Assembly (NCBI RefSeq): GCF_001641125.1 | Contig: NZ_LWLP01000001.1 | Location: 2,996,108 to 3,060,107 of the forward strand | DNA from: Arthrobacter sp. OY3WO11 | GTDB lineage: Bacteria > Actinomycetota > Actinomycetes > Actinomycetales > Micrococcaceae | Length of the DNA: 64,000 bases | Reading direction: 5' to 3' | Shown: positions 54,183-64,000 of the stretch, one piece after another | Position numbering within the stretch: position 1 is the first letter of the stretch | Layout of the letters: the number at the start of each line of letters is the position of its first letter | Notes under the pieces: generated by a model | Seen by the model: the letters and a program-made list of their open reading frames with translations, nothing else | Told to the model about the DNA's origin: nothing | The model's database searches: none | Position numbers and translations under genes: made by a program

Positions 54183-55380
54183 AGTAGACGGGTTTAGTGG
54201 GTTCCACCTCACGCACCCAGGCCAGGATCCCGCCGTCGAGATGGCTGACCCGCCGGTAGCCCGCTTTCCTCGCCGCGGCCAGGACGTTGGCCGACCGCGT
54301 GCCGGCCTTGCAGTGGAACACGATGTCCCGGTCCTGCGGGAGTTCTTCCCACGCCTCCCCCGCGAGGATCTTGCCCTGCGGGATCAGCACAGCGCCGTCG
54401 ATCCGGACAATGTCGTACTCACCTGGTTCCCGCACGTCCACCAGGTCAAAGTCCTTAAGGCCTGCCTTCCGCGAGGCGAGCATGGTGGCGAGCTGCGCGG
54501 CCGTGACGGAATGTTCGGTGTCCGCCTGTCCTGCCGGCACAATCCCGCAAAAGGCCTCATAGTCCGTCAACTCTGTGATCGGTTCCGCTGCCGGGTCCTT
54601 GGATACGCGGATCTCCCGCCAGCTTCCGCCCAGCGCATCAAACAGCGCCACACGCCCCAGCAGGGAACGGCCGACGCCGGTAATCAGCTTGACCGCTTCG
54701 GTCACCATCAGCGACCCCACGGCCGCGCACAGCATGCCGAACACGCCACCCTCGCCGCAGGAGGGAACTGAGCCGGCGGGCGGTGCCTCAGGGTAGAGGT
54801 CACGGTAGGTGGGCCCGTGCTTCTCCCAAAACACACTGACCTGGCCGTCAAACCGGAAGATGGAGCCCCAGACGTAGGGCTTGCCCAGGATGGCTGCAGC
54901 GTCATTCACCAGGTAGCGGGTGGCGAAATTGTCCGCGCCGTCGAGGATGAGGTCGTAGCCCGCGAACAGTTCCAGGGCGTTGGAGGCATCAAGGCGGACA
55001 TGGTGCAGCTGGACGTCCACCAGCGGGTTCAGCGCGGCGATGGCGTCGCGGGCCGATTCGATCTTGGGCCGGCCAACGTCCGCCACCCCATGGATGATTT
55101 GGCGCTGCAGGTTGCTGAGGTCAACGTCGTCGTCGTCGATGATTCCCAGCGTGCCCACGCCGGCGGCGGCAAGGTACAGGAGCGCAGGGGATCCGAGCCC
55201 GCCGGCCCCGATCACCAGCACCTTTGCATTCTTGAGCCGCCGCTGCCCGAGGGCGCCGATCTCAGGGATGATGAGGTGCCTCGAGTAGCGTTCCACCTCT
55301 TCGGCGGTGAGGTCGGCTGCCGGTTCCACCAGCGGATCCAAGGACACAGGTGAAACATTTGCGCTGAATGTCGAAGCCAT
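54181..55380 (-). CDS. moeB: MoeB/ThiF-type adenylyltransferase with rhodanese domain
   Basis: This 399-aa protein activates a C-terminal Gly-Gly sulfur-carrier protein (MoaD, ThiS or CysO type) and delivers sulfur. The E1-like domain has YSRHLIIPEIGALGQRRLKN, VIGAGGLGSPALLYLAAAGV, IIDDDDVDLSNLQRQIIH and NFATRYLVNDA. The rhodanese domain (about 285-399) has DLVDVREPGEYD and active Cys in VFHCKAGTRSANV. No thiF occurs in the nearby thi cluster, so ThiS may be a client. TACATT lies 5 nt before the ATG, a possible leaderless start. Confidence 0.93.
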   Translation of the reverse strand: MASTFSANVSPVSLDPLVEPAADLTAEEVERYSRHLIIPEIGALGQRRLKNAKVLVIGAGGLGSPALLYLAAAGVGTLGIIDDDDVDLSNLQRQIIHGVADVGRPKIESARDAIAALNPLVDVQLHHVRLDASNALELFAGYDLILDGADNFATRYLVNDAAAILGKPYVWGSIFRFDGQVSVFWEKHGPTYRDLYPEAPPAGSVPSCGEGGVFGMLCAAVGSLMVTEAVKLITGVGRSLLGRVALFDALGGSWREIRVSKDPAAEPITELTDYEAFCGIVPAGQADTEHSVTAAQLATMLASRKAGLKDFDLVDVREPGEYDIVRIDGAVLIPQGKILAGEAWEELPQDRDIVFHCKAGTRSANVLAAARKAGYRRVSHLDGGILAWVREVEPTKPVY

Positions 55381-55463
55381 ACTTCAATGTATGCCCCGGG
55401 ATACCGCCCGGTCATATTACCCCGCAGTAAAGTGGAGGTAACTGCAACGAAAGAAGGACAACC

Positions 55464-56129
55464 GTGGTCCATGAAGCACGGGCTAACCGCCCGCCGGCCG
55501 CCGAACCGCAATCGCCCTCGCGTCCTGCAGGCCAACGGTCAGCCAGGCTTCCACGGGACGAGCGGCGCGCCCAGCTCCTCATGGCAGCCCAGGAAGTCTT
55601 TGTGGCCAACGGTTACCACGGTGCAGCCATGGATGAAATCGCCGAGACGGCCCACGTCAGCAAGCCGGTGCTCTACCAGCACTTCCCCTCAAAACGGGAG
55701 CTGTACCTGGCCCTGCTGGAGAGCCACCTTGCGTCCCTGACGGACCTCATGCTGGGGGCCCTGAACTCCACCACGGACAATGACGAGCGTGTGCAGGCCG
55801 TCATGCGGGCCTATTTCCAGTTCATCGCCAACGATGACCAAGCCCACCGGCTGGTGTTTGAGTCGGACCTGATCAATGATCCGGACGTCAGCGCACGTCT
55901 GGAAACCTTCAACAGGACGTTTGCCGACGCCATAGCGCGCGTCATCGCCGAGGACACCAAGCTCCCCCATCTTGAAGCCCAACTCCTGGGCCGGGGACTC
56001 GCTGGAATGGCGCAGGTCAGTGCCCGCTACTGGCTTGAAACGGACGGCAACCTGGACCTCGATGTGGCCAGCGACCTCATCTACCGTTTAGCTTGGCGCG
56101 GAATCTCTCGCTTCCCCAAAGGGTCCTAG
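55464..56129 (+). CDS. TetR-family transcriptional regulator
   Basis: The 221-aa protein has a TetR helix-turn-helix (about 35-80; LLMAAQEVFVANGYHGAAMD + EIAETAHVSKPVLYQHFPSK) and a helical ligand domain. Ligand and targets are unknown. It starts at GTG 55464 with a strong AGAAGGA site and is divergent from moeB with 83 bp between, so it may control itself, moeB or both. DUF3107 follows 48 bp later. Confidence 0.93.
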   Translation: MVHEARANRPPAAEPQSPSRPAGQRSARLPRDERRAQLLMAAQEVFVANGYHGAAMDEIAETAHVSKPVLYQHFPSKRELYLALLESHLASLTDLMLGALNSTTDNDERVQAVMRAYFQFIANDDQAHRLVFESDLINDPDVSARLETFNRTFADAIARVIAEDTKLPHLEAQLLGRGLAGMAQVSARYWLETDGNLDLDVASDLIYRLAWRGISRFPKGS

Positions 56130-56177
56130 ACTACAAATAAGACATAACCAACGAACGTGAATGGCTGGGAGGCCCCT

Positions 56178-56402
56178 GTGGAAATTAAGATCGGCGTTCA
56201 GAATATCGGCCGCGAAATCGTGCTGGAATCAAACGAGGATGCGGATTCGGTAGCCAAGATTGTGGAGGCTGCCATCTCCAAGGGCAGCGAACTCCGCCTG
56301 AAGGATGACAAGGGACGCCTGATCATTGTTCCCGGAAACGCCCTGGGCTACGTGGAAATCGGGGCCGAAGAGGCACGGCGCGTAGGTTTCGGCCAGTTCT
56401 AG
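56178..56402 (+). CDS. DUF3107 family small protein
   Basis: The 74-aa protein EIKIGVQNIGREIVLESNED + ... GYVEIGAEEARRVGFGQF belongs to a small conserved actinobacterial family (DUF3107) of unknown role. The start is the GTG at 56178, five bases after GGGAGG. A frame beginning at GTG 56157 would add seven residues but lacks a good site. From memory it often lies beside a TetR gene, as here. Confidence 0.9.
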   Translation: MEIKIGVQNIGREIVLESNEDADSVAKIVEAAISKGSELRLKDDKGRLIIVPGNALGYVEIGAEEARRVGFGQF

Positions 56403-56439
56403 ACCCTGCCGAGGAACCACCCGTAGCCCAAGGAGGACC

Positions 56440-56742
56440 ATGCTTTCGCTGACCATCGTTGTGCTGGCAGCCGCCGCCGCAGGCTTTATTGTCTGGGCAA
56501 ACGACAAGCGGCATGCCAAGTACGGGGCCGGCGTGCCCGCCGGGGTTTCCGTGGCCGTGGCAGCCCTGGTGTGGATCATCCTGATGGCTGCCGGATTCGG
56601 ATACCTGCCGGGACGCACCTGGATTCCCTGGGTCCTGCCGATCGTGCTCGGAGCCGCGTCTGCAACGGCGGCCGCCATCTACCTGGGCCGCTCGCGTGCG
56701 CGGCAGGACACCGAACGGCTGACTGCAATCCTTCGGGCCTGA
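56440..56742 (+). CDS. Small three-span membrane protein
   Basis: The 100-aa protein has three hydrophobic segments (LTIVVLAAAAAGFIVWAN, SVAVAALVWIILMAAGFGYL, WVLPIVLGAASATAAAIYLG) and a basic/polar C-terminus. I do not recognise the family. The ATG has an AAGGAGG site. It follows DUF3107 by 37 bp. Confidence 0.85.
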   Translation: MLSLTIVVLAAAAAGFIVWANDKRHAKYGAGVPAGVSVAVAALVWIILMAAGFGYLPGRTWIPWVLPIVLGAASATAAAIYLGRSRARQDTERLTAILRA

Positions 56743-56801
56743 CACCTGCACAGAGAAACCCAACGAACACAGCACCTTATGCAGCGCACGTCGAGGCCAA
56801 C

Positions 56802-56843
56802 CGGCAGTGGCCGCCATCCCCCTCGGGGTGGCGGCCACTGCCG
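56802..56843 (+). terminator. Terminator after the small membrane protein gene
   Basis: A 14-bp perfect stem (56803-56816 with 56829-56842, GGCAGTGGCCGCCA arm), extendable inward to about 19 pairs with one G-U, lies 60 bp after the stop. Confidence 0.8.
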
Positions 56844-56925
56844 CTTAAGGACCCAGCGGCTGGTGACGCGGGCGCTCTATGACCCGCTTTTTCTGCTGTG
56901 CGGGCAACTAACGCTGTGCAGTCAA

Positions 56926-57264
56926 CTAATGCCCCTGCGCATACTTCGCCGGCTCTGCCTTAGCGCCCACCGCTGCCGCAGCTTCACTTGCTTTCGCGGC
57001 TGCCGCGATGTCCCGGCCGGTCACCTGTCCCCCGGCGTCGTGGGACGTGTAGCGGATAAAGACGCGGTTGTAACGCCAGTCGAGGTCCGGATGGTGGTTC
57101 TGTTCCTCGGCCAGGCGTCCGACGGCGGCAATCAGCTCGAGTGCGGCAGCCGCCGTTGGCATCTTGAAAACGGTAACCAATCCGCCGTCGCCGGCCCGCC
57201 AGTCAGGCAGGCCAGCCAGGGCTTCGTCGATGCGTTCCGGGGGAAGGGCGCCTTTGCTGGCCAC
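56926..57264 (-). CDS. Pterin-4a-carbinolamine dehydratase
   Basis: The 112-aa protein is a PCD/DCoH-type dehydratase that recycles oxidised tetrahydropterins; in bacteria without aromatic hydroxylases it may aid molybdopterin or folate chemistry. The active motif NHHPDLDWRYNRVFIRYTSHD-like core (His-His-Pro) is intact. The GTG at 57264 has an AGGAG site and gives the standard length. It lies 43 bp after thiG on the same strand. Confidence 0.88.
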   Translation of the reverse strand: MASKGALPPERIDEALAGLPDWRAGDGGLVTVFKMPTAAAALELIAAVGRLAEEQNHHPDLDWRYNRVFIRYTSHDAGGQVTGRDIAAAAKASEAAAAVGAKAEPAKYAQGH

Positions 57265-57307
57265 TGCTGCTCCTTGGATCAGGGCGTTGGCCGGCAGAAG
57301 GCGGGTC

Positions 57308-59714
<2,407 letters not shown>

Positions 59715-59726
59715 CGATTGTCTCCT

Positions 59727-59820
59727 TCCCTACGCCGGTATTAACCGGATCAGGTCAAGCGGTCGGCTCTGACGCCCTCTCAGCCCGGCGCTTTGTGACA
59801 GCTGCCGCGGCTCCCGCAGT
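59727..59820 (-). ncRNA. TPP riboswitch (THI element)
   Basis: The minus-strand leader of thiO has the TPP aptamer text: GCCGGGCTGAGAGGGCGT (CUGAGA at 59783-59778), CTTGACCTGATCCGG (59759-59745) and GCGTAGGGA (59735-59727), with closing helices. The thiO ribosome site AAGGAG follows directly, so thiamine pyrophosphate probably blocks translation. Confidence 0.93.
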
Positions 59821-59854
59821 ACGAGCCCAGTGTAGAGGAACTAGGCTGGCTCCC

Positions 59855-60604
59855 ATGAATGTGTCCCACCCCCCTGCCGCCGCTTCCCGTCCGTCCGGAA
59901 CAGACGCCTTTATCAACGCGGAAGGGAGTGCCGGGCTGCACAGTGCGCGCCTTTATCTCTGCACGGATGCGCGCCGCAGCCGGGGCGACTTTGAACAGTT
60001 CGTGGATGCCGCGTTCGCGGGGGGCGTGGACATCATCCAGCTCCGGGACAAGTCCATAGAAGCCGCCGAGGAGCTTGAACTCCTGGCCGTCCTGAAGGAG
60101 GCAGCGGTCCGCCACGGCAGGTTGTGGGCTGTGAACGACCGCGCCGACATTGCCGTGCTGTCCGGAGCGCCGGTCTTCCACATCGGGCAGAAAGACCTTC
60201 CCCTCAAGGCAGCCCGGACGCTGCTGAACGGGAACGCCGCCATCGGCCTATCCAGCCACAGCCCTGAACAGGTGGATGCAGCCCTGGCCGCGGCCGCCGG
60301 CCCGGCTGCGCTCGACTACTTCTGCGTGGGCCCGTTGTGGGCAACACCCACCAAGCCCGGCCGCGCCGCCGTCGGCTTGGACCTGGTGAAGTATGCGGCC
60401 GCGGCATCGGCGGCGCAGCGGCAGGGACAGTCCGACGGCGGCGTGCCCTGGTTCGCGATCGGCGGGATTGACCACGGCAACGTGGAACAGGTGGTGGATG
60501 CCGGGGCCAGCAGGATCGTTGTGGTCCGGGCCATCACGGAAGCCGATGACCCGGCAGCCGCCGCCGCATCGCTGCTCGACGCGCTGGACGCTGGCCGCCC
60601 GTGA
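59855..60604 (+). CDS. thiE: Thiamine-phosphate synthase ThiE
   Basis: ThiE joins HMP-PP and thiazole phosphate to thiamine phosphate. The 249-aa barrel has [41 protein letters not shown] + [20 protein letters not shown] and [12 protein letters not shown]. It is divergent from thiO. TAGGCT (59842-59847) ends 7 nt before the ATG and no ribosome site is seen, so it is probably leaderless and outside riboswitch control. Confidence 0.95.
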   Translation: MNVSHPPAAASRPSGTDAFINAEGSAGLHSARLYLCTDARRSRGDFEQFVDAAFAGGVDIIQLRDKSIEAAEELELLAVLKEAAVRHGRLWAVNDRADIAVLSGAPVFHIGQKDLPLKAARTLLNGNAAIGLSSHSPEQVDAALAAAAGPAALDYFCVGPLWATPTKPGRAAVGLDLVKYAAAASAAQRQGQSDGGVPWFAIGGIDHGNVEQVVDAGASRIVVVRAITEADDPAAAAASLLDALDAGRP

Positions 60605-60680
60605 CGCTGCGCCGGATCTGCGGCGCATCCCGCGGGCGGTTCCGTGCACTATTTGTGAAATTCGGGCTACGCTGATTTTC

Positions 60681-62192
60681 GTGTCACATCATCGGCTGGC
60701 CCCCAATGTCCACGAGCACACCAACGCCCTCGAGGCTGCACTCAGCGCCCTGCGGACGGAGCTTGAGCTGCCGGGCGACTACCCGGACGATGCCGTGAAG
60801 GACGCCGCGGCCGCGGTGTCGGCACTGCAGCTGCCGTCCCATGACCTGACCGGCATCGACTTCATCACCATCGACCCGGCGTCGTCCACGGACCTTGACC
60901 AGGCGCTCTACATTGAGCGGGACGGCAGCAGCTACCGCGTGCTCTACGCCATCGCCGACGTGCCCGCGTTCGTGGCTCCCGGCGGTCCGCTCGATGCCGA
61001 GACGCGGCGCCGCGGCCAGACGTTCTACACCCCGGACGGCCGCATTCCCCTGCACCCGGAAGTCATCAGCGAGGGCGCCGGAAGCCTCCTGCCTGGGCAG
61101 GACTGTTCCGCGTTCGTGTGGGACTTCCGCCTCGATGCCCGCGCCGATGTCACCGCCGTGACGGTCAGGCGGGCCCGGATGCGCAGCCGCGACAAGCTCA
61201 GCTACAAGGGCGCCCAGGCGGAGCTGGACGGCGGCAGCCCTTCAGATGTCCTGGTCCTCCTCAAGGAGGTAGGGCTCAAGCGCGTGGAACTGGAACGCGC
61301 CAGAGGCGGTGCAAGCCTGAACATGCCGGACCAGGAGATCGTCCAGCTTCCCGACGGCGGCTACCGGATTGCCGCGGCCCCGCAGCTGCCCGTGGAGGAC
61401 TGGAACGCCCAGATCTCGCTCATGACGGGCATGGCGGCGGCGCAGCTCATGCTGGCCGGCAAAGTGGGCATCCTCCGCACCATGCCCTCACCGGACGAGC
61501 GTTCACTGCACCATTTCCGGCTCCAGACAGAGGCACTCGGGAAACCCTGGGACGGTCAGGTCAGTTACGGCGAATACCTCCGCAGCCTGGACCCCACCGA
61601 TCCACGCCAGCTGGCCATTATGCATTCGGCGGGCATGCTCTTCCGCGGTGCGGCGTATACGGCGTTCGACGGCACGGTCCCCGCGGACGCCGTCCAGTCC
61701 GCCATTGGCGCCGCCTACGCCCATACCACCGCACCGCTGCGCCGCCTGGTGGACCGCTTTGTCCTGGTGACCTGCGAGGCCCTGTGCAACGGCGGCGAAG
61801 TCCCGGGTTGGGTCCGTGATGCGCTGCCGTCGCTTCCCGAAATCATGGCCGGCTCGGACCAGCTGGCGTCCCGGATGGAGCGCTTGGCCCTGGACACCGT
61901 GGAGGCCGCGCTCCTCATCAACCACATCGGGCAGGAGTTCGGCGCGATCGTGATCTCCGGCTCCAAGCCCCAGAAGGAAAACGGGAACGGCGGCAACGGC
62001 AAGAACGGCAAGAACGGCAACGGCAACGGCAACGGCAACGGGGGCTCCGGCATCATCCAGATTGCCGAACCTGCCGTCACGGCCCGCTGTGCCGGCGAGC
62101 TGGAGGCCGGCACCAAGGTCCGGGTGCGCCTCGTGTCCTCCAATATCGCCACCCGGGAAGTGCATTTCGAACTGGTCCCGCCCCTGTCCTGA
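60681..62192 (+). CDS. RNB-domain ribonuclease (RNase II/R-like)
   Basis: The 503-aa protein has an RNB catalytic domain: FITIDPASSTDLDQALYIER (metal Asp cluster), VLYAIADVPAFV, YTPDGRIPLHPEVISEGAGS, HTTAPLRRLVDRFVL. Cold-shock and S1 domains are not obvious, so it is shorter than RNase R. An Asn-Gly repeat tract (about 433-455) interrupts the C-terminal part. It starts at GTG 60681 with TACGCT 7 nt ahead and no ribosome site, so probably leaderless. Confidence 0.92.
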   Translation: MSHHRLAPNVHEHTNALEAALSALRTELELPGDYPDDAVKDAAAAVSALQLPSHDLTGIDFITIDPASSTDLDQALYIERDGSSYRVLYAIADVPAFVAPGGPLDAETRRRGQTFYTPDGRIPLHPEVISEGAGSLLPGQDCSAFVWDFRLDARADVTAVTVRRARMRSRDKLSYKGAQAELDGGSPSDVLVLLKEVGLKRVELERARGGASLNMPDQEIVQLPDGGYRIAAAPQLPVEDWNAQISLMTGMAAAQLMLAGKVGILRTMPSPDERSLHHFRLQTEALGKPWDGQVSYGEYLRSLDPTDPRQLAIMHSAGMLFRGAAYTAFDGTVPADAVQSAIGAAYAHTTAPLRRLVDRFVLVTCEALCNGGEVPGWVRDALPSLPEIMAGSDQLASRMERLALDTVEAALLINHIGQEFGAIVISGSKPQKENGNGGNGKNGKNGNGNGNGNGGSGIIQIAEPAVTARCAGELEAGTKVRVRLVSSNIATREVHFELVPPLS

Positions 62193-62494
62193 GCGGGGCC
62201 CATTTTCCTGTCCGCATGCAGGCACGACCGCCAAAGCCGGGTTTCCGTGCCCGTGCGGCTAGACTGGAAAGGTAGAAATGGATGCCCGGTCGTTGATTTC
62301 CTTGATTTGAAACCAACAAGCCCGCCCCTACGCGATCTTGAGAAACACCCGTTGGTCACCAGTGCCAGCATTTTAGATAGCCCGCGATCGGCTTCCACTG
62401 GAATTGCTTGCGCGCCTGAGCGTGCTCCGGAACGGCCTTAGGCCGGTCCGTTGAGCAGGCAGCGCCCTTGCCCAAATGAATAAGGAAACTCCAC
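62193..62494 (+). promoter_or_regulatory. Long leader of the DEAD-box helicase gene with a hairpin
   Basis: This 302-bp gap has no supported gene. TAGACT at 62260-62265 is a candidate -10, giving a leader of about 220 nt. A hairpin (TGCTC 62423-62427 and CGGAACGGCC 62428-62437 with GGCCGGTCCG 62441-62450 and GAGCA 62453-62457) lies just before the start. Leaders of cold-shock helicase genes often control themselves; a role here is inferred. Confidence 0.5.
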
Positions 62495-64000
62495 GTGAGT
62501 GAATTGCATACCCACCAGCTTCTGACGGACGACTCCGGCACCGAAACGATCGAGCCGGAAGAAACCATCATCTCCGACGAGAAGCCGCACGAGATTGAGG
62601 AGAAGTCCTTCGCGGACTTCAACGTCCGCGCCGACATCGTGGAATCCCTGGCCGACGCCGGCATCACCCATCCGTTCCCCATCCAGGCCATGACCCTGCC
62701 GGTGGCCCTCTCCGGCCACGACATCATCGGCCAGGCCAAGACCGGCACCGGCAAGACCCTGGGCTTCGGCATCCCCGCCTTGCAGCGGGTGGTGGGCCGG
62801 GACGACGCCGGCTACGAGAAACTCGCAGTCCCCGGCGCGCCGCAGGCCCTGGTCATCGTCCCTACCCGCGAACTCGCGGTGCAGGTGGCCAACGACCTGC
62901 AGACGGCCTCCCGCAAGCGGAACGCACGCATCGCCACCATCTATGGCGGCCGGGCCTACGAGCCCCAGGTGGAAGCCCTGAAGAACGGTGTGGAGGTCGT
63001 GGTGGGAACCCCCGGGCGGCTCATCGACCTCTACAAGCAGAAGCACCTGAGCCTGAAAAACGTGAAGATCGTCATCCTGGACGAGGCCGACGAAATGCTT
63101 GACCTCGGTTTCCTGCCCGACGTCGAAACCCTGATCGCGGCCACCCCGGCGGTCCGCCAGACCCTGCTGTTCTCCGCCACGATGCCCGGCCCCGTCATTG
63201 CCATGGCCCGCCGTTACATGACCCAGCCCACCCACATCCGTGCTGCTGATCCGGATGACGAAGGCCTCACCAAGCGGGACATCCGCCAGCTCATCTACCG
63301 TGCGCACAGCATGGACAAGATCGAAGTGGTGGCCCGCATCCTCCAGGCCAAGGGACGCGGCCGGACCATCATCTTCACCAAGACCAAGCGCACCGCGGCC
63401 AAGGTTGCCGAGGAACTGGTGGACCGCGGTTTCGCGGCCGCCGCGATCCACGGCGACCTCGGGCAGGGTGCGCGCGAGCAGGCGCTCCGGGCCTTCCGCA
63501 ACAACAAGGTGGATGTCCTGGTGGCAACCGACGTCGCCGCCCGCGGCATCGACGTGGACGACGTCACCCACGTCATCAACTACCAGTGCGTGGAAGACGA
63601 AAAGATCTACCTGCACCGGGTGGGCCGCACCGGCCGCGCCGGCAACAAGGGCACCGCTGTGACCTTCGTGGACTGGGACGACATGCCGCGCTGGGGACTG
63701 ATCAACAAGGCCCTTGGCCTGAGCGTGCCCGAGCCGGTGGAGACCTACTCCTCCTCCCCCCACCTTTTTGAGGAACTGGACATTCCGGTGGGAACCAAGG
63801 GCCGCCTGCCGCGCGATAAGCGCACGCTCGCCGGAGTTGACGCCGAAGTGCTCGAGGACCTGGGCGAAACGGGCAAGAAGAACGCCCGCGGCGGCCGCGA
63901 CGCCGGCAGCTCCCGAGACCGCGACGGCCGGGGCCGTGACAGCCGGGACCGCGGCGCCAAGCGCGAAGGCGGCCGCAGCGGCGACTCCGCGGCCCGTTCC
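62495..64000 (+). CDS. DEAD-box ATP-dependent RNA helicase (truncated by window end)
   Basis: The first 502 codons of an RNA helicase. It has an acidic N-terminus, the Q motif (FADFNVRADIVESL ... PFPIQAMTLP), Walker A AKTGTGKT, PTRELAVQVA, TPGRLIDL, DEAD in VILDEADEMLDLGF, SAT in LLFSATMP, and HRVGRTGRAG. The last 60 residues before the edge are Arg/Gly/Asp-rich (RNA-binding tail). The start is GTG 62495 with AAGGAAAC upstream. Confidence 0.95.
   Translation, partial: MSELHTHQLLTDDSGTETIEPEETIISDEKPHEIEEKSFADFNVRADIVESLADAGITHPFPIQAMTLPVALSGHDIIGQAKTGTGKTLGFGIPALQRVVGRDDAGYEKLAVPGAPQALVIVPTRELAVQVANDLQTASRKRNARIATIYGGRAYEPQVEALKNGVEVVVGTPGRLIDLYKQKHLSLKNVKIVILDEADEMLDLGFLPDVETLIAATPAVRQTLLFSATMPGPVIAMARRYMTQPTHIRAADPDDEGLTKRDIRQLIYRAHSMDKIEVVARILQAKGRGRTIIFTKTKRTAAKVAEELVDRGFAAAAIHGDLGQGAREQALRAFRNNKVDVLVATDVAARGIDVDDVTHVINYQCVEDEKIYLHRVGRTGRAGNKGTAVTFVDWDDMPRWGLINKALGLSVPEPVETYSSSPHLFEELDIPVGTKGRLPRDKRTLAGVDAEVLEDLGETGKKNARGGRDAGSSRDRDGRGRDSRDRGAKREGGRSGDSAARS

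Overview
The window is high-GC chromosomal DNA (mostly GTG/ATG/TTG starts, dense operons, few A+T-rich gaps) from an actinobacterium. The gene set (SigK/RskA, AdnAB, UvrD2, coproporphyrin-type heme synthesis with HemQ, UPF0182) and protein style fit the Micrococcaceae, most likely Arthrobacter/Pseudarthrobacter; this is inference from family knowledge, not a search. I see no prophage, insertion sequence or CRISPR array. It reads as core chromosome.

Layout. 1-2500: a peptide-type ABC transporter (truncated permease, binding lipoprotein) with a palindromic candidate operator. 2500-5900: mnmA, a cysteine desulfurase and a lipoprotein on the minus strand. 6050-9200 (+): a J-domain protein, trmL, and the sigK-rskA sigma/anti-sigma pair. 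9280-13750 (-): etfB-etfA-PIG-L deacetylase, then an HtrA-like membrane protease. 14030-18500 (+): a TPM-domain protein, PspA and a photolyase. 18534-19466: a b561-like membrane protein. 19608-19889: two identical initiator tRNA genes.

20011-38733 has the same gene order, as far as I remember it, as the M. tuberculosis Rv3193c-Rv3204 region: UPF0182 protein, PDZ/Lon-type protease, DUF2342 protein, (YgjP-type peptidase), uvrD2, nudC, (phosphotransferase), adnB, adnA and an alkyltransferase-like protein. It combines membrane proteolysis of unknown purpose with double-strand-break and alkylation repair. It is followed by a DEDDh exonuclease and a complete amino-acid ABC transporter (39834-42284).

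42366-53984 is a nearly complete coproporphyrin-dependent heme pathway: hemL, a flavin-dependent LLM protein, hemB, hemD, hemC, hemH, hemQ, hemY and hemE on the minus strand, with hemA divergent. 54181-62192 holds MoeB-rhodanese, a TetR regulator, small DUF3107 and membrane proteins, a pterin dehydratase, and the thiamine genes thiO-thiS-thiG under a TPP riboswitch with thiE divergent, then an RNB-family RNase. The window ends inside a DEAD-box RNA helicase with a long 5' leader.

The most general signal I found is transcriptional: at least eleven genes have a TANNNT -10 hexamer only 5-9 nt before the start codon and no Shine-Dalgarno sequence, so they are probably read from leaderless mRNAs. 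Other points of interest are a perfect 44-bp palindrome after pspA, a tandem/inverted repeat cluster between hemA and moeB, and an LLM oxidoreductase translationally coupled inside the heme operon.
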